DNA of 64,000 nucleotides, from positions 99,776,774-99,840,773 of the forward strand of contig OY757917.1 of the NCBI GenBank assembly GCA_963585895.1, written 5' to 3'. Source of the stretch: Sepioteuthis lessoniana (taxonomy: Eukaryota > Mollusca > Cephalopoda > Myopsida > Loliginidae). Below, piece after piece: positions 22,312 to 32,879 of the stretch (position 1 is its first letter; every line of letters begins with the position of its first letter). The notes under the pieces were generated by a model, which was not told the origin of the DNA, made no database searches, and worked only from the letters and a program-made list of their open reading frames with translations. Both the position numbers and the translations under genes were made by a program.

Positions 22312-22757
22312 CATCATCATGTCTCACCATCAGCATGGATATTCCTGACCCTTTCTCGCCATCCTTCTCTATCGTCCATTGCTTCCGGCAGGTCCTCAGG
22401 CCTACATCCCGTATCAGCACAGAGATACTGTATGTAGGTTCTAGCTGGTCGTCCTGACTTTGATCGTCCATGTGAAGGAGTCCACAGTAGTACATCACTT
22501 ATGAGTTCGTCCTTACTTCTTCAGCAGTGTTTCCCATGTCTGGTTCGTCTAACTTTGATAGTTTTCATGATGGGTGGTAGGTGGCCGTACAGCTGCTGCT
22601 TTGTGACGTGCTGCCTCCATGACTTGTTCAATATTGCTCGCAGCATTCTTGTGTAGTTGCCATCAAGCTTTTTCCCCATACGTTTAGTTAGCATCCATGT
22701 AGTGCATCCATACAGCAGTATCAACACGACCACTGCTTGGAAGAAACTGCATTTCAT
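22312..22757 (-). mobile_element. RTE-like LINE, 3' fragment with one stop
   Basis: The minus strand encodes FFQAVVVLILLYGCTTWMLT, KKLDGNYTRMLRAILNKSWR, LYGHLPPIMKTIKVRRTRH and WRERVRNIHADG. A TGA replaces the Trp of the HCWRSKDE motif at about 22523-22525; otherwise the frame is continuous to the end and the ATGATGATG tail. The residues LCADTGCRPEDL and HADG mark a different subfamily from the 21.4 kb and 46 kb copies. Confidence 0.9.
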
Positions 22758-22879
22758 AATTGGCCAGTTTTAAACCAGTTAGACAGTTTTGTTCAAATTT
22801 GGCCAAGCCTACAAATGAAAAAAGTTTTTCAAAACTAAAACTTATTAAAAAATACCTAAATCAACAATTTCACAAGAGA

Positions 22880-23640
22880 GATTAAATAAATTGACGATAA
22901 TATCTATAGAAAATTACATTACAAAAACCATTGTCATTGAAATGATTTCGTAGAGTAGAGGGCCCCACTAACAATTTTCTGAGAGGGCTCTGCACTTCCA
23001 AGCGCTGACCCTGTAACACACATACACATATATATATTTCATGTTGTTTGAAGAAAGTAGCTGCTGTACCACTAAGAAAGCTCTTTGTCAGATTAGGATT
23101 CTGGGGTGAAGTATAGTTTTGTTTTGGGTCTAAAGCATCATAATCACTCACCCAGAGCACCCCAGTAGTACCTAATGATACCAGTAGAGTTGGTTTTTCT
23201 GTCATATTAAAGAAAAAATCAGATGAAAATGCAGACTCGTTGTGCAATCCTTTGTTGCTTAAACTACTTTCCAGTCAAAGCAAATTAACCCAGCAACAAT
23301 TTTTTATTCAGTGATGTAAGATTTGTATTAACTGATGAGATAACGACATTGAGACACTGAAGGTGGGACTGGATGTGAAATCCATGGGCTGTCAGTGTAC
23401 AAGAACCTAATAATGAAGTGTTATTTCATTGGGGTTAGATTTGAATTAACTATGACAACATTGTATTCAACTGGAAAGTAGAGACATTCTACATTGTTCA
23501 AGTTCAAACAATGACTTTTTATACTGGTAACCCTTGTCAACAAAGAAAAGAATCCACAGTGTAATGATAAAATCCTGACACTGGCTCCATCTATTCAAAT
23601 GATTTACAATATCAGACTGAGATTTACACAATTTTCGACA
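22880..23640. other. Non-coding stretch, possible repeat fragments
   Basis: A 121-residue open frame (22882-23247, minus) crosses a TA run and shows no domain. A segment near 23030-23085 (inverted) resembles 23870-23925: GGCTTT...GT.ACAGCA followed by CAGCAGCT/TATATA. This suggests fragments of an unnamed repeat. Confidence 0.35.
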
Positions 23641-23927
23641 CAGGCGACCAGTTTTTTTAGATGGTTATGCATGGTTTACTGGCATGATGATTTTATTCTA
23701 CTATCACATCATCAGAGCATATCCAGTTTCTTAGTGAGATGGTAGCAATTATTTGGCCTCTCTCGATAGTGACTATTCCCACCAAGTGTCCTCTGAATTT
23801 TCATCATAAGTTTGTAATAGGTAAGGTTATATAGACACGATGGTGCATAAAAAGTTATCATCTGAGAAAGGCTTTGTCGATGTCACAGCAATTTTTTTTC
23901 AGCAGCTATATATATATATATATAGGT

Positions 23928-24175
23928 GCTTGTGGCATAATGATTATCATGACAGGAAGTGTACAAATCTACCTGAGTTCAAATCCTGGATGAGGCTGTT
24001 TGCATTTTACATAACACTAACACCTTGTGGAAAGAAATGAATCCTACTATTCTCCTTTCAACTACGGTTAAATCATAAGACAGACTGGGCTCTTTAACAT
24101 TGATATGGTAACCGGTCTCGAAGAAGGAAAACTCTGAATTCAAACCAGTTTTTAGACATGGAGAGGGATGGGCTC
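23928..24175 (+). mobile_element. SINE B copy, nearly full length
   Basis: The head GTGCTTGTGGCATAATGATT (A box TGTGGCATAATG region) and GAGTTCAAATCCTGG (perfect B box) start the copy. The body follows: GAGGCTGTTTGCATTTTACA, AATCCTACTATTCTCCTTTC, AGACTGGGCTCTTTAAC, GAATTCAAACCAGTTTTT. The tail is diverged. Confidence 0.85.
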
Positions 24176-24248
24176 CACCAGGCTATTCTAGCCGAAACAT
24201 GCAACTTGAGTAGCATCCCCATGACCAAAACTAGGTGACGGGACCAGT

Positions 24249-24251
<3 letters not shown>

Positions 24252-24284
<33 letters not shown>
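24252..24284. repeat. (TA)n tract, left flank of a Tc1 insertion
   Basis: Pure TA run that abuts the left end of the Tc1-like element. A matching TA run (26110-26132) abuts its right end. Tc1 elements target TA, so the microsatellite was probably the insertion site. Confidence 0.85.
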
Positions 24285-24286
<2 letters not shown>

Positions 24287-24288
<2 letters not shown>

Positions 24289-24374
24289 ATATAAGTATTT
24301 AGCCACCCTTCAAAATTTTTATTTCTCATCCTAAAAGTACTATTTTTAATGAAGCAAGTTAAGCACTACAATGG
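24287..24374 (+). repeat. Tc1-like terminal inverted repeat, left
   Basis: Its reverse complement aligns with 26021-26108, with about 85-90% of positions matching by eye over the inner 60 bp. Confidence 0.88.
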
Positions 24375-24411
24375 TTTTATTTATCATACTAAATAAAAGT
24401 TTTCATGAGCC

Positions 24412-24652
24412 AGATAAAATTCAAGTAGTAAAGTCAGTTGGCTGACCGTAGTCGATGACAACCTGAAGGCTCCCTTTTCATTAGCTACTACACAGAAGTG
24501 TAGGGAGAACACTACTCCATTCCCTAGATTGCTCCACTTTACCCTTAATACATACCTTATAGTGCTGAGTGTTAAGCAAGGAGGTATCAAGTACCATTTT
24601 TTAGTCTTTGGTATGACTCAACCTTGGATTGAACCCTGGTCTCCTAGGCTAT
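24412..24652 (-). mobile_element. SINE A copy nested in the Tc1-like element
   Basis: The minus strand reads GGGTTCAATCCAAGGTTGAG (B box), CATACCAAAGACTAAAAAAT, CACTCAGCACTATAAGG and CTAATGAAAAGGGAGCC to GTCAGCCAACTG. The head before the B box is shortened. CATGAGCC on the left (24403-) and CATGACCC on the right are a possible diverged target duplication. Confidence 0.82.
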
Positions 24653-24654
24653 TA

Positions 24655-25862
24655 GCATGACCCCCTTTAGCCACTATCACTGCTTCACCGTTTCTCAGCA
24701 TTCTTTCTGCCAAAGACTGGAGGTAGACTGAAGATAATTCTGCCTAGCTTTCCTGCAAAAGTTGCCAGAGGTGAGTCACACTTGTTGGTTGTTTAGCTCT
24801 GACTTTTTGGTCAAGTTAATCCCACACGGGTTCAATTGGATTTAAGATATCAGTTGAATGATGAGCTGTTCCTCTTTGCTTTTAATGTACCACTGGCAGA
24901 GTTTACTTGTATGCTTTGGATCATTATCTTGCATGAGTGCAAGTCTTTGACACACGAGCTGTGTTCCAAATGGGATCACATGATGCTACAGTATGCTGTG
25001 ATAGCCTGTCTGATTCAATTTGCCCATTACCTTGGACAAATCCCCTTACCTTGGCAAAAGCTCCATACACTATAACAAAGCCACCTCTATCTATGCTTTA
25101 CAGTTGGTATGATACAGGGGTTGCAGCTCTTCCACCAACTTTTCACCACACATAGACCCTCCTATTTGAGCCAAAGATTTCGAACTTTGATTCATCAGTC
25201 CAAACGACTTAATTCCACTGCTCTATTGTTCAGTCTTTGTGCACCTTAGCCCACTGAAGCTTTTTGAGATTGTTTTGCTTCTTCAACTGTGGTTTCTTGA
25301 CAGCAATTCTGCCATATAGGCCAGCTTGACAGTCTTCTCCTCACAGCGGATGTTGACATTTTTTCATGACATTGGTTCAGTTGAGAAGTCAGCCTTTTCT
25401 CACACAAGCTGGTGACTCTGATGAAATTGTCCTGTGTTCTTGTCGTTACTTTTGGGTTGGGTTTTATGGCATATCAACCTTTGTAGGTTATTTAACACCA
25501 AATCCATTTTTATGGAAATAATCAATTCTATTTCAAACAATTCAGATTAGCATGAGTACACAGTTTAATTGTCAAAAACATTTCTATTTCAAGCTATTCA
25601 GATAAATACGCAGTTCAATTTAACTCATAGAGAGGGCCCTATCAGGTGCTACCATTCTGGGCCAGAGTGGACCTGGGAGCAATGGCAATGAAGGGGTACT
25701 CTGCATTCCCCAAAGCTCCAGCATCACTGGAACCTCACCATCAGATTGTTTAGTGTCATATCCAGGACTCTCATTGGTAGGGCTTTTACCCCTCTTGCAG
25801 TCGGTGTATTCTACAGCTCCAGCCAACTGGGCAATGTTACTTTTGTTCTTGTTTTGTCCCAT
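24655..25862 (-). pseudogene. Tc1 transposase fossil
   Basis: Minus-strand translations in shifting frames show a DDE transposase. VTTRTQDNFIRVTSL is the end of the DNA-binding region. AGLYGRIAVKKPQLKKQNN and WTDESKFEIFGSNRRVYV carry the first catalytic Asp, LMQDNDPKHTSK the second, and LNPIEPVWD the Glu expected for DD34E. Several stops and frameshifts inactivate it, and the N-terminal third is not recognisable. Element C sits between VTTRTQ and the upstream KTRTK residues; excision of the insert plus one 10-bp duplication joins the frame exactly. Confidence 0.88.
25455..25835 (+). mobile_element. Element C copy 5, short form with exact 10-bp target duplication
   Basis: GTTACTTTTG occurs at 25445-25454 and again at 25836-25845, and the interrupted Tc1 transposase is continuous without the insert. 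The element therefore runs from GGTTGGGTTTTATGGC to CCAACTGGGCAAT, 381 bp. It opens with a hairpin (TGGCATATCAACC, then GGTTATTTAACACCA). The 3' block has CTACCATTCTGGGCCAGAGT, GAAGGGGTACTCTGCATTCC, CACCATCAGATTGTTTAGTG and TACAGCTCCAGCCAACTG. There are no terminal inverted repeats, no poly-A tail and no tRNA-like boxes at the start. The class is unknown. Confidence 0.9.
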
Positions 25863-26020
25863 ATCCAGATGTCTCCTAACTCCACTGTAATTCTGGGAAT
25901 TTTTATTTTTAATACTATAGAAGAAAAAACCCTACAAATCAATTTTCCAAAAGATATCTGGTAATACTTAGGTCAAAGTTACTGAAGAAGACTTGTATTT
26001 ATTATAATAAATAAAAACAT

Positions 26021-26108
26021 TGTGGTGCTTAACTTGTTTTATTAAAAATAACACTTTTAGGATAAGAAATAAATTTTTTTAGGAAGGCCAAATACTTTTT
26101 CCCCGAGA
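26021..26108 (-). repeat. Tc1-like terminal inverted repeat, right
   Basis: Partner of 24287-24374. The outer end CAAATACTTTTTCCCCGAGA is followed by a TA run. Confidence 0.88.
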
Positions 26109-26134
26109 GTATATATATATATATATATATATGC

Positions 26135-27935
26135 TGTGAATAGAAAAATAATAAAATTGAAATAATTTTTTTAGAAATGCAGAAACTCCTAGAAGTCCCT
26201 GACAGGAAGTAGAGGTGACACATGTCCAAAAAAGGAACTGTGCCTGCAAATAAAGAAACCCGTCCTCTTTCAGCAGTGACCATTGGATTGGAAGGACCTG
26301 TTCTCAGCTGCTATAGGTAAGGGAACCATGTGCCCACTTAGCAGTATGCTGGTTCACCCTTTCACCAGAAGTAGCTGAATCTGTTAACAGCAGCCAATAT
26401 CAGAAGTACCAAATGGACTTATCAAATCACAACTAAAAAAAACACCATATTTGGACATATCAACCCAAAAAATGACAAGTGAATTTCAACACCTGATTTA
26501 GGAAAAATGACAGTTCTCAAATAGTCCAGGAAGACATTTTTTTGCTTCCGGGTTTGTGCGAAAATCCCAAGTTGGAATTAACAAATATCTTTCTTTCACT
26601 GCCTTTCTTTCTTTGCTGCCTTGACACACAAGAAGATACCCAGCAAATTAAGATGGGGTAAATGCAGACAATTCAGATATCCCACAAGAAAAGAAAGCAG
26701 AATTATTAAATTTGATGCTTCCAAACGTAAAAACTTAAATTTGCTTAATATTGAATTATTGTAGAATAATGGTCTTAGTTTAAAATCCCTGGTGTATATT
26801 TGATCTACAAAGGATAATCAAATGGAAAAGACTTAAAGAACACCAGACTTTTTTTTCTCTCTATGTATATACATATATACACAGAGTATCAAACACAAAT
26901 AACTACATCAGGCCTAAATTTTTATAAAAAAAAATAATTTTCTTCTTAATCAAAGATATCAGAATTTTATCATTTCAAATGGAATACTGTACTATTAAAA
27001 GAGATATTATAAGGTATCATTTATTACCAAACTCTAAAGCACTGAAACTATAACCAAATATATGATTATGTAACATTACAAAAATTTAACTATGTAATTT
27101 TATTTTTGGTTATAATTTTATTGGAAAAAATTCTTCTCCACTTGCTCATGATGATTTTAGTTATGTAAATAAATATCTTATTCACTCTCTCTCTCTTTTT
27201 ATGTTACAGTATTTAAGCTTTGGGATAAAATCTGGCAAAATATAGATGCTTTTCGCGTGTACTCCAAGATTAATACTTATAGCAGAAATAATTGAGTAAA
27301 AGAAGAAAAAACAATCTTCCTGATTCTTATATACCCTTAATTTATAAAACAAAAAATAATGCCACCAAAATAAAATGTTGGGTGGAAAAATTGATCTACT
27401 TCAAAGTTAATAATGATGAAATTTTACACACACACATAAACACTTTATATACATATATAATAATTTTGAACACATCTTATCCCTATTGAAACAACAATTG
27501 CAACCATCTATATTGTTTATGCTAAACTTTAAAAATATAACTTCATAACCATATGCTCAAGTTCAGGTTAAGTGTTTTTTTAAAAAAAAAATGAGCATTT
27601 CCTGTTGAAGAGAAAATTTATTTTACAATCCATTCAGAAAAAAAAAATCTGTTGATTTTATATATTTTCAGTTTATTTATAATATTTGGTGTATTTGAAC
27701 TGTAGAGTCTCAAATCATTCTAGTTCTAAGTCGTAAATTTTATATTATATGTTCTGTTTCAGAGTCACAAATTTATGAATGAAATTTTCATGTTCCTTGT
27801 TCTGCTGATTTTAAATAAAAATTTGAAATATATTTGTATCCTTTTTTTGTTTGTGTGTCCACAGAAAGAGTTCCATATTATTCAAGTATTGGGACTTATA
27901 ATAAGGATTGAAAACTGTCTCAGTTTGGGGTTTGG
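26135..27935. other. AT-rich stretch, no gene recognised
   Basis: A slightly less AT-rich patch (26170-26400) has no identifiable frame. The rest is AT-rich without recognised repeats. Confidence 0.4.
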
Positions 27936-27939
27936 AAAT

Positions 27940-28080
27940 TATGGTTTGGTTGGGTTTTATGGCATATCAACCCATATAGGTTATTTAATGCCAAATCCAG
28001 TTTATAAATATATATTATATATGATTCATAAACAGATTTTAGGAAATCATAGTAAGCTTCTTTATACTAAATGATTCCTT
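27940..28080 (+). mobile_element. Element C 5' fragment (copy 6)
   Basis: A very well kept head: GGTTGGGTTTTATGGCATAT, then GGTTATTTAATGCCAAATCC. The stem TGGCAT/ATGCCA with AACC/GGTT is intact. The element is lost after about 140 bp. Confidence 0.78.
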
Positions 28081-28227
28081 CAAACTTGTGGTTTAGTTTG
28101 GTTTATTTAATAGCATATTAACTCCTTATCAATCATTTAATGATAAAATTTGATTAATTTTTAAATATTTCCTTACAATCATTAATTTGAATATTTAAAA
28201 AATTCCATAGCAATAATTCTTTTTAAT

Positions 28228-28645
28228 TGCCTCTGACCGATAAAATGAAACGCAGTTTCTTCCAAGCAGTGGTTGTGTCAATACTGCTGTATGGATACAC
28301 TACATGGATGCTAACTAAATGTATGGAGAAAAAGCAGCACCCCACAAAGCAGCCACTGTATGGTCATTTACCACCCATCATGAAAACTATCAAAGTTAGA
28401 CAAACCAGACATGCAGGACACTGGTGGAGAAGTAAGGACAAACTCATAAGTGATGTACTCCTGTGGACCCCTTCACATGGACAAGCAAAGGGAAGACGAC
28501 CAGCTACAAACTACATACAGCAGCTTTGTGCTGATACAGGATGTAGCCCTGAAGACCAGCCGGAATCAATGGATGATAAAGACAAGTGGCGAGAAAGGGT
28601 CAGGGATATCCATGCTGATGGCGCGTTATGATGATGATGATAATC
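28228..28645 (+). mobile_element. RTE-like LINE, 3' fragment
   Basis: Begins at CTGACCGATAAAATGAAACG and encodes DKMKRSFFQAVVVSILLYGY, LYGHLPPIMKTIKVRQTRH, HWWRSKDKLISDVLLWTP and WRERVRDIHADG to a stop, then an (ATG)n tail. Relative to the 46 kb copy it lacks the ~20-residue segment KLDGNYTRMLRAILNKSWR in an internal deletion, but stays in frame. It belongs to the LCADTGC subfamily, like the copy at 22.3-22.8 kb. Confidence 0.9.
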
Positions 28646-28928
28646 ATATTTACCAACCCCGGGCAGGATATGACACAAGGTCAATTTTTAAGCGGAGTTT
28701 AACAGGTTTCAATTCAGAGTTTTCCTTCTCCTAAACTAGTTGCCTCACCAAGACTGAAGAACCTAGTCTGCCCAACTATTTACCCATAGCTGGAGGGAGA
28801 ATATTTGGATTCATACCTTACCCAAGGGTATTAGTGCTATGTGAAATGCAATCAGTCACGACCAGGATTTGAACTCGTGTTGCTGTGTCCATATCCTGCG
28901 ACGATAACCATTACACCACAGGCATGAT
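28646..28928 (-). mobile_element. SINE B copy in the LINE tail
   Basis: On the minus strand the head CTGTGGTGTAATGGTTATCG has a perfect A box and GAGTTCAAATCCTGG a perfect B box. The body runs through TTGGGTAAGGTATGAATCC, CTAGTTTAGGAGAAGGAAAA and GAAACCTGTTAAAC to CCGGGGTTGGTAA. ATGATGATG...AATCA lies on both sides (28628-28644 and 28925-28941). This suggests insertion into the (ATG)n tail of the LINE fragment with a duplication of about 15 bp. Confidence 0.85.
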
Positions 28929-29439
28929 GATGACAATAATCAATAATAATTGCTCTTAATATAAATAATTTGCATATAGTTAAATGGTGTCAAGTATTAC
29001 TAGCATTTAATAGTAACCTTTTATTTGCACAGTTATATGGTTTCTCATTGATCAATTTGACCCATTAGATGGGTCCTTAAGAGGTGGTATCCCCCTGGGT
29101 TAGTGAAGACCTGAGATTAATAGTAATGAAGGGGTACTCCCTACTACCACAGAGCTCCAGAACAAGAGCTTATCCATCAGATGCAATTTAGAGTTATAAC
29201 CAAGACACCCCGTTAAGATGGAGGATTACCCCTCTGATGGAGATGCAATTGACATATTTTAAGCATCCTTGCCAACAGAGATATTCACACAAGCACACAT
29301 ACATATATATATATATAAATTTGGTTGCCAGCATGTGTATAAATATATATAGTGGTAATAAAAGTAACTGTCCTATAAGTCTATAAATTATCCCTTTGAA
29401 ACTACTTAACTACATCATATATATGTCTTGATCCAACTC

Positions 29440-29645
29440 TTCCACCACAGGCAGGATGTGATACAAGGTCATTTTTTTAGCAGAGTAAAGCTTGTTTTCC
29501 TTCTCCCAGATTTGTTGCCTAACCAAAGCTAATGCACCTAATTTACCCTACTATTTACCCATAACAGAGGAGATAACATGGATTTATGCCTTTCCAAAGG
29601 GCATTAGTGCAAAGTCAAATGAAAACAGCCTCATCCATCATATGT
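29440..29645 (-). mobile_element. SINE B copy lacking the tRNA head
   Basis: Matches the SINE B body in reverse: ATCCAACTCTTCCACCACAG, GGATGTGATACAAGGTC, CTACTATTTACCCATA, CTTTCCAAAGGGCATTAGTG. It stops at CCTCATCCATCAT, just short of the B box. Confidence 0.78.
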
Positions 29646-29654
29646 AGCAAAATG

Positions 29655-30110
29655 TTATATGATATCATGTATTCCGAATACAAATGATTTACACAGTTGT
29701 ATGATTTCAAGTATTCCTATCTAATACTAATAATTAAATAGTTTCAAGTAATTATTTCCATTTAATAATAATCATTTATCTGTAAACAGTTATATTGTCT
29801 CAAATAACAAATAATAACCCTTAGTAAACAAGTATAGCTTCAAGTAATTCTTAATACAAAAATTTACACTTATATGTCATCAAGTATTCCAGTTGAATAC
29901 AAATCATTTCGAAAGAGATCTACCTAACCCATAGATGAGACCCTGACACTGTACTATGACTCTGGGTTAGAGTGGATCTGGTAGTAATGGCATTGAAGGG
30001 GTAATTTACACTTCACAGATCTCAAGAACTAGAGCCTCATCATCAGATGCAGTTTAGTGTCATACCCAAGATAGCCCTGCAGAGGATACAGTAAGTGTAT
30101 TCTAAACCCT
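29655..30110 (+). mobile_element. Element C copy 8, headless
   Basis: Has the middle sub-repeats (ACACAGTTGTATGATTTCAA and variants) and the 3' block: AACCCATAGATGAGACCCTG, GACTCTGGGTTAGAGTGGAT, GAAGGGGTAATTTACAC, ATCAGATGCAGTTTAGTGTC. The hairpin head is not present. Confidence 0.72.
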
Positions 30111-31690
30111 GATGAGTGTGTGCATAAAAAAAAATGGTTACTATATGTTAACTAATGTTCAGTAACATTTTCTCAAGACAGTCTCAAAATATGAGACCAT
30201 CTGAGAATACTGCAAACAAAAACTTTGTTGTTTTCATAGAAGTGACTTCCCTGAGTGTAGGGAAAAAAGCACAAGAGATAAGGAGGGTCTCCACAATACC
30301 CTCAAACAAACAAGCATTTTCCCCAAAAATTTTTTGTATGTGTGGGTTTCATTATTCTTTTTTTCTTTTTATTAAATTCTAAACTTTAGGTTTTCACTGC
30401 ATTTTCTTTCTTCTTTGTCTTTTTATTTTGTTTTGGTCATTGTTTTATTTCTTTATGTTTACAAAATGTAATTTTTTTTGTTGATGTTTGTTATTATTTT
30501 ATTTTCTGCCATGTCTCTTTCTCTAACACAAGTTTAAGATTGGCACATACATTCTAAATCTCATATCAAACCTATTTTGATCTTTTTTTTCAGTTTTTTT
30601 TATATGATTTATTTATTTATTTTTCATTTTGAGACATGACTTCTACTTCATCTACCCTAATTCTACTCTTGAACACCCCAACTTCAGCCACCCATTTACC
30701 ACCTATCTGACCCCCCACTCTCCAAAAATCCCTATCCACACCCATCAAACTACATTTCCAGTCTGTTTCACAATTTTTCTGTATCTGGAACGCAAGTTAC
30801 ACATGTGCTTCTTGGTGGGGGGGGAGTAATGGCTGGGCGGAGGGATTTGAAAAAGTGTGGTGTTGATCTATAAACACCCAACCATTCCATCACTGATCTT
30901 TTCCACAATCTAACACTCCCTGCTACTGACTGCTACAAAATAAAGTCAATATGTCAAGCCTGTGGTCTATTCTTACTTCAACTGGTTTCTTTCACCTTCC
31001 GTGATTGATATGACTGGCTAATCCACGCAGACCCCAACTATCACCCTTGTCCCTAATGCACACACACAGATACACACACAAACACATTAAAAAATTCAGG
31101 ATATTCTTCATGCAGCTTTTTACCATTTTTCTTCATACTATTCTTTTTTTCTTTCCTGATTTTGGCAGGCTAATCCCTCATTGTCGGGTATAAAAAAAAA
31201 AAAAGATAAATAAATAATATGTAAATAAATAAGTAAATAGCTATTGGCATTGACCTTCCATCATTTAGAAGAGATAGCTATGCTTTTTTTATTTTTTTCA
31301 TCTCAATGTTATACCCCCACTTCTGTCCTATGGATTTGCGTTGGATTGTGAGTTGAGGTTTTCCAAGTTGTAATCAATGGATTGCAATGATGATTTAAGG
31401 ATAGTAGTCCACGGAGTTTACAATTACATTTCTTTCATAACTGATAGTTAATATATCACTTTATTCAACATCTTGACAAGGTCTTGACACTCATTTCTTT
31501 TGGGTCTTTCTTAGTTGGTAAAAATACTGACCAACTGTTGCATCTGCACAACTTCTACAAAGTTGCTGATATTATTATTATTATTATAATATATATATAT
31601 ATATATATAGTTTTAATTATTGTGCTTAAGGTCTGCATTATTTATGGAAGAAGCATGCTCAATATCAGAGGGAGAGCATATGCAAGAAAA
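30111..31690. other. Non-coding stretch, T-rich then mixed
   Basis: No gene is recognised. 30380-30620 is T-rich. 30640-31060 is less AT-rich (CACCCATCAAACTACATTTC), with AATAAAGTCAAT near 30940 that could be an old poly-A signal. (TA)n lies at 31588-31609. Confidence 0.4.
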
Positions 31691-31708
31691 TATAAAATGT
31701 GGACACAA

Positions 31709-31785
31709 GAATCAGTAATCCATGGTGACTATCAGTTTCACATTGCAAAAGCATGAAACTGACAGTCACCATGCAGTGTTGATTC
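31709..31785 (+). other. 77-nt stem-loop, pre-miRNA-like
   Basis: Arms 31709-31740 and 31754-31785 pair at 27 of 32 positions with a 13-nt loop. The strongest segment is CATGGTGACT and TCAGTTTCA against TGAAACTGACAGTCACCATG. The size and mismatch pattern resemble a microRNA precursor, but foldback transposon debris would look similar. Confidence 0.75.
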
Positions 31786-31958
31786 ATGTTTACACAGTTT
31801 ATATATATGTACGCAGAGTGAAAGAGATGTATTATTCCTATGTACTACATACATCTCCATGGAAATAAAATATGTATGTATATTCATATTCTTACCTTCT
31901 CTTATTACTTGAATGTGCCTGTAAAATACACAAAAACATAAAGATAGATACTAGAGCT

Positions 31959-32482
31959 AGTCAAAAGTTTTCCAATATTTTTGTATGTGCTAGTTTGTGG
32001 CATGTATATCACATGACTGAAGCAATTCAGACCATGAAAGGTACCCATTGTGATTGGTAGTATCATGGTAGTTGGTGTGTTGACATGTTGTGCATTGCTT
32101 CATTTCATGGGGGATTTCCAAGCCACCTAGATGAATGTGCAACATAGCCTAATTCAGGAACTTATGCCTTATGAGTTCAAAGTTGGCCATAACGCTACAG
32201 AAACAACCAAAAACGTTGAGTAAAAGGTGAAGACACAGTTGATTACAATACAGTAATCAGATAGTTCAAGAAATTTTGCTCAGGTTGCAAGAACCTTGAT
32301 AATCAGGCAAGATCAGGTAGGCCAAAAACCATGGGTTCTGAAGCTGTACTCCTAGTCATAGAGAAAAATCTAATAAACCCAGATATAATCAGGTGAGCTT
32401 ACAACCCTTACAAACTTGGCAAAAGTATCCAGAGCTGCTGAATTGTGACTCACATTACAAAATTATTACAAAACTTTTGACT
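31959..32482 (+). mobile_element. Internally deleted mariner-like element
   Basis: The terminal inverted repeats are 31959-31990 and 32451-32482. They share AGTCAAAAGTTTT exactly, then AATA.TTTTGTA. The interior encodes only the N-terminal part of a mariner transposase, so this is a short deletion derivative of about 524 bp. A TA precedes the left GTCAAAAG; the right TA is not preserved. Confidence 0.75.
32131..32440 (+). pseudogene. Mariner transposase N-terminal fossil
   Basis: The translation starts MNVQHSLIQELMPYEFKVGH and ATETTKNV, like the first helix-turn-helix of mariner transposases. After a frameshift it reads GEDTVDYNTVIR, FKKFCSGCKNLDNQARSGRP and GSEAVLLVIEKN, the linker and second helix-turn-helix. 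At least three stops and one frameshift are present, and the DD34D catalytic domain is absent. Confidence 0.8.
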
Positions 32483-32623
32483 CAACATACATTTGATGCA
32501 TATATAGATATTTGTAGGAAAAATCAAATTTTGGCACATGACTACATCCATGAAACATTTTATGAGGAATGAACTAACAAGGTCTACAGTCACTAATCAC
32601 AAATCTATAATAGGTGCTTAATG

Positions 32624-32650
32624 ACACACACACACACACACACATCTATC

Positions 32651-32703
<53 letters not shown>
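32624..32703. repeat. (CA)n then (TA)n microsatellite
   Basis: CA run at about 32624-32644, then a pure TA run at about 32654-32703. Confidence 0.93.
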
Positions 32704-32708
<5 letters not shown>

Positions 32709-32879
32709 TCCCATTGTGTATGATGTATGAGAGCTTAAACAGTTCACTCAACTTCTAGACTGCTTACACAGGTGATTTGTTTATAGCAGAAAAGGCTTGT
32801 GTCGGATCAACTACACTTTTTAGATGAGCTGATAACAGAAGAATGGTGCTCAGGTCTACCACAGATTCTTCTGAAAAAA

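Larger units (their letters stand above)
24287..26108 (-). mobile_element. Tc1-like DNA transposon with nested insertions
   Basis: The ends are inverted copies of about 88 bp (24287-24374 and 26021-26108). The shared stretches are GTGCTTAACTTG, ATTAAAAATA, ACTTTTAGGAT and GAGAAATAAA, followed by AAATACTT at the outer end. Between them lie a minus-strand Tc1 transposase fossil, a SINE A (about 24412-24652) and an element C (25455-25835). TA runs flank both ends as expected for a TA-targeting transposon. Without the nested pieces the element would be about 1.2 kb, so part of the transposase has been lost. Confidence 0.9.
28083..29278 (+). mobile_element. Element C copy 7, split by a LINE fragment and a SINE
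   Basis: The head is at 28083-28140 (GGTTTAGTTTGGTTTATTTA, ATAGCATATTAAC, TCATTTAATG). After the LINE and SINE insertions (28228-28935), the middle sub-repeats resume (CATATAGTTAAATGGTGTCA). The 3' block is at 29045-29275 (TTTGACCCATTAGATGG, CTGGGTTAGTGAAGACC, GAAGGGGTACTCCC). Confidence 0.65.
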
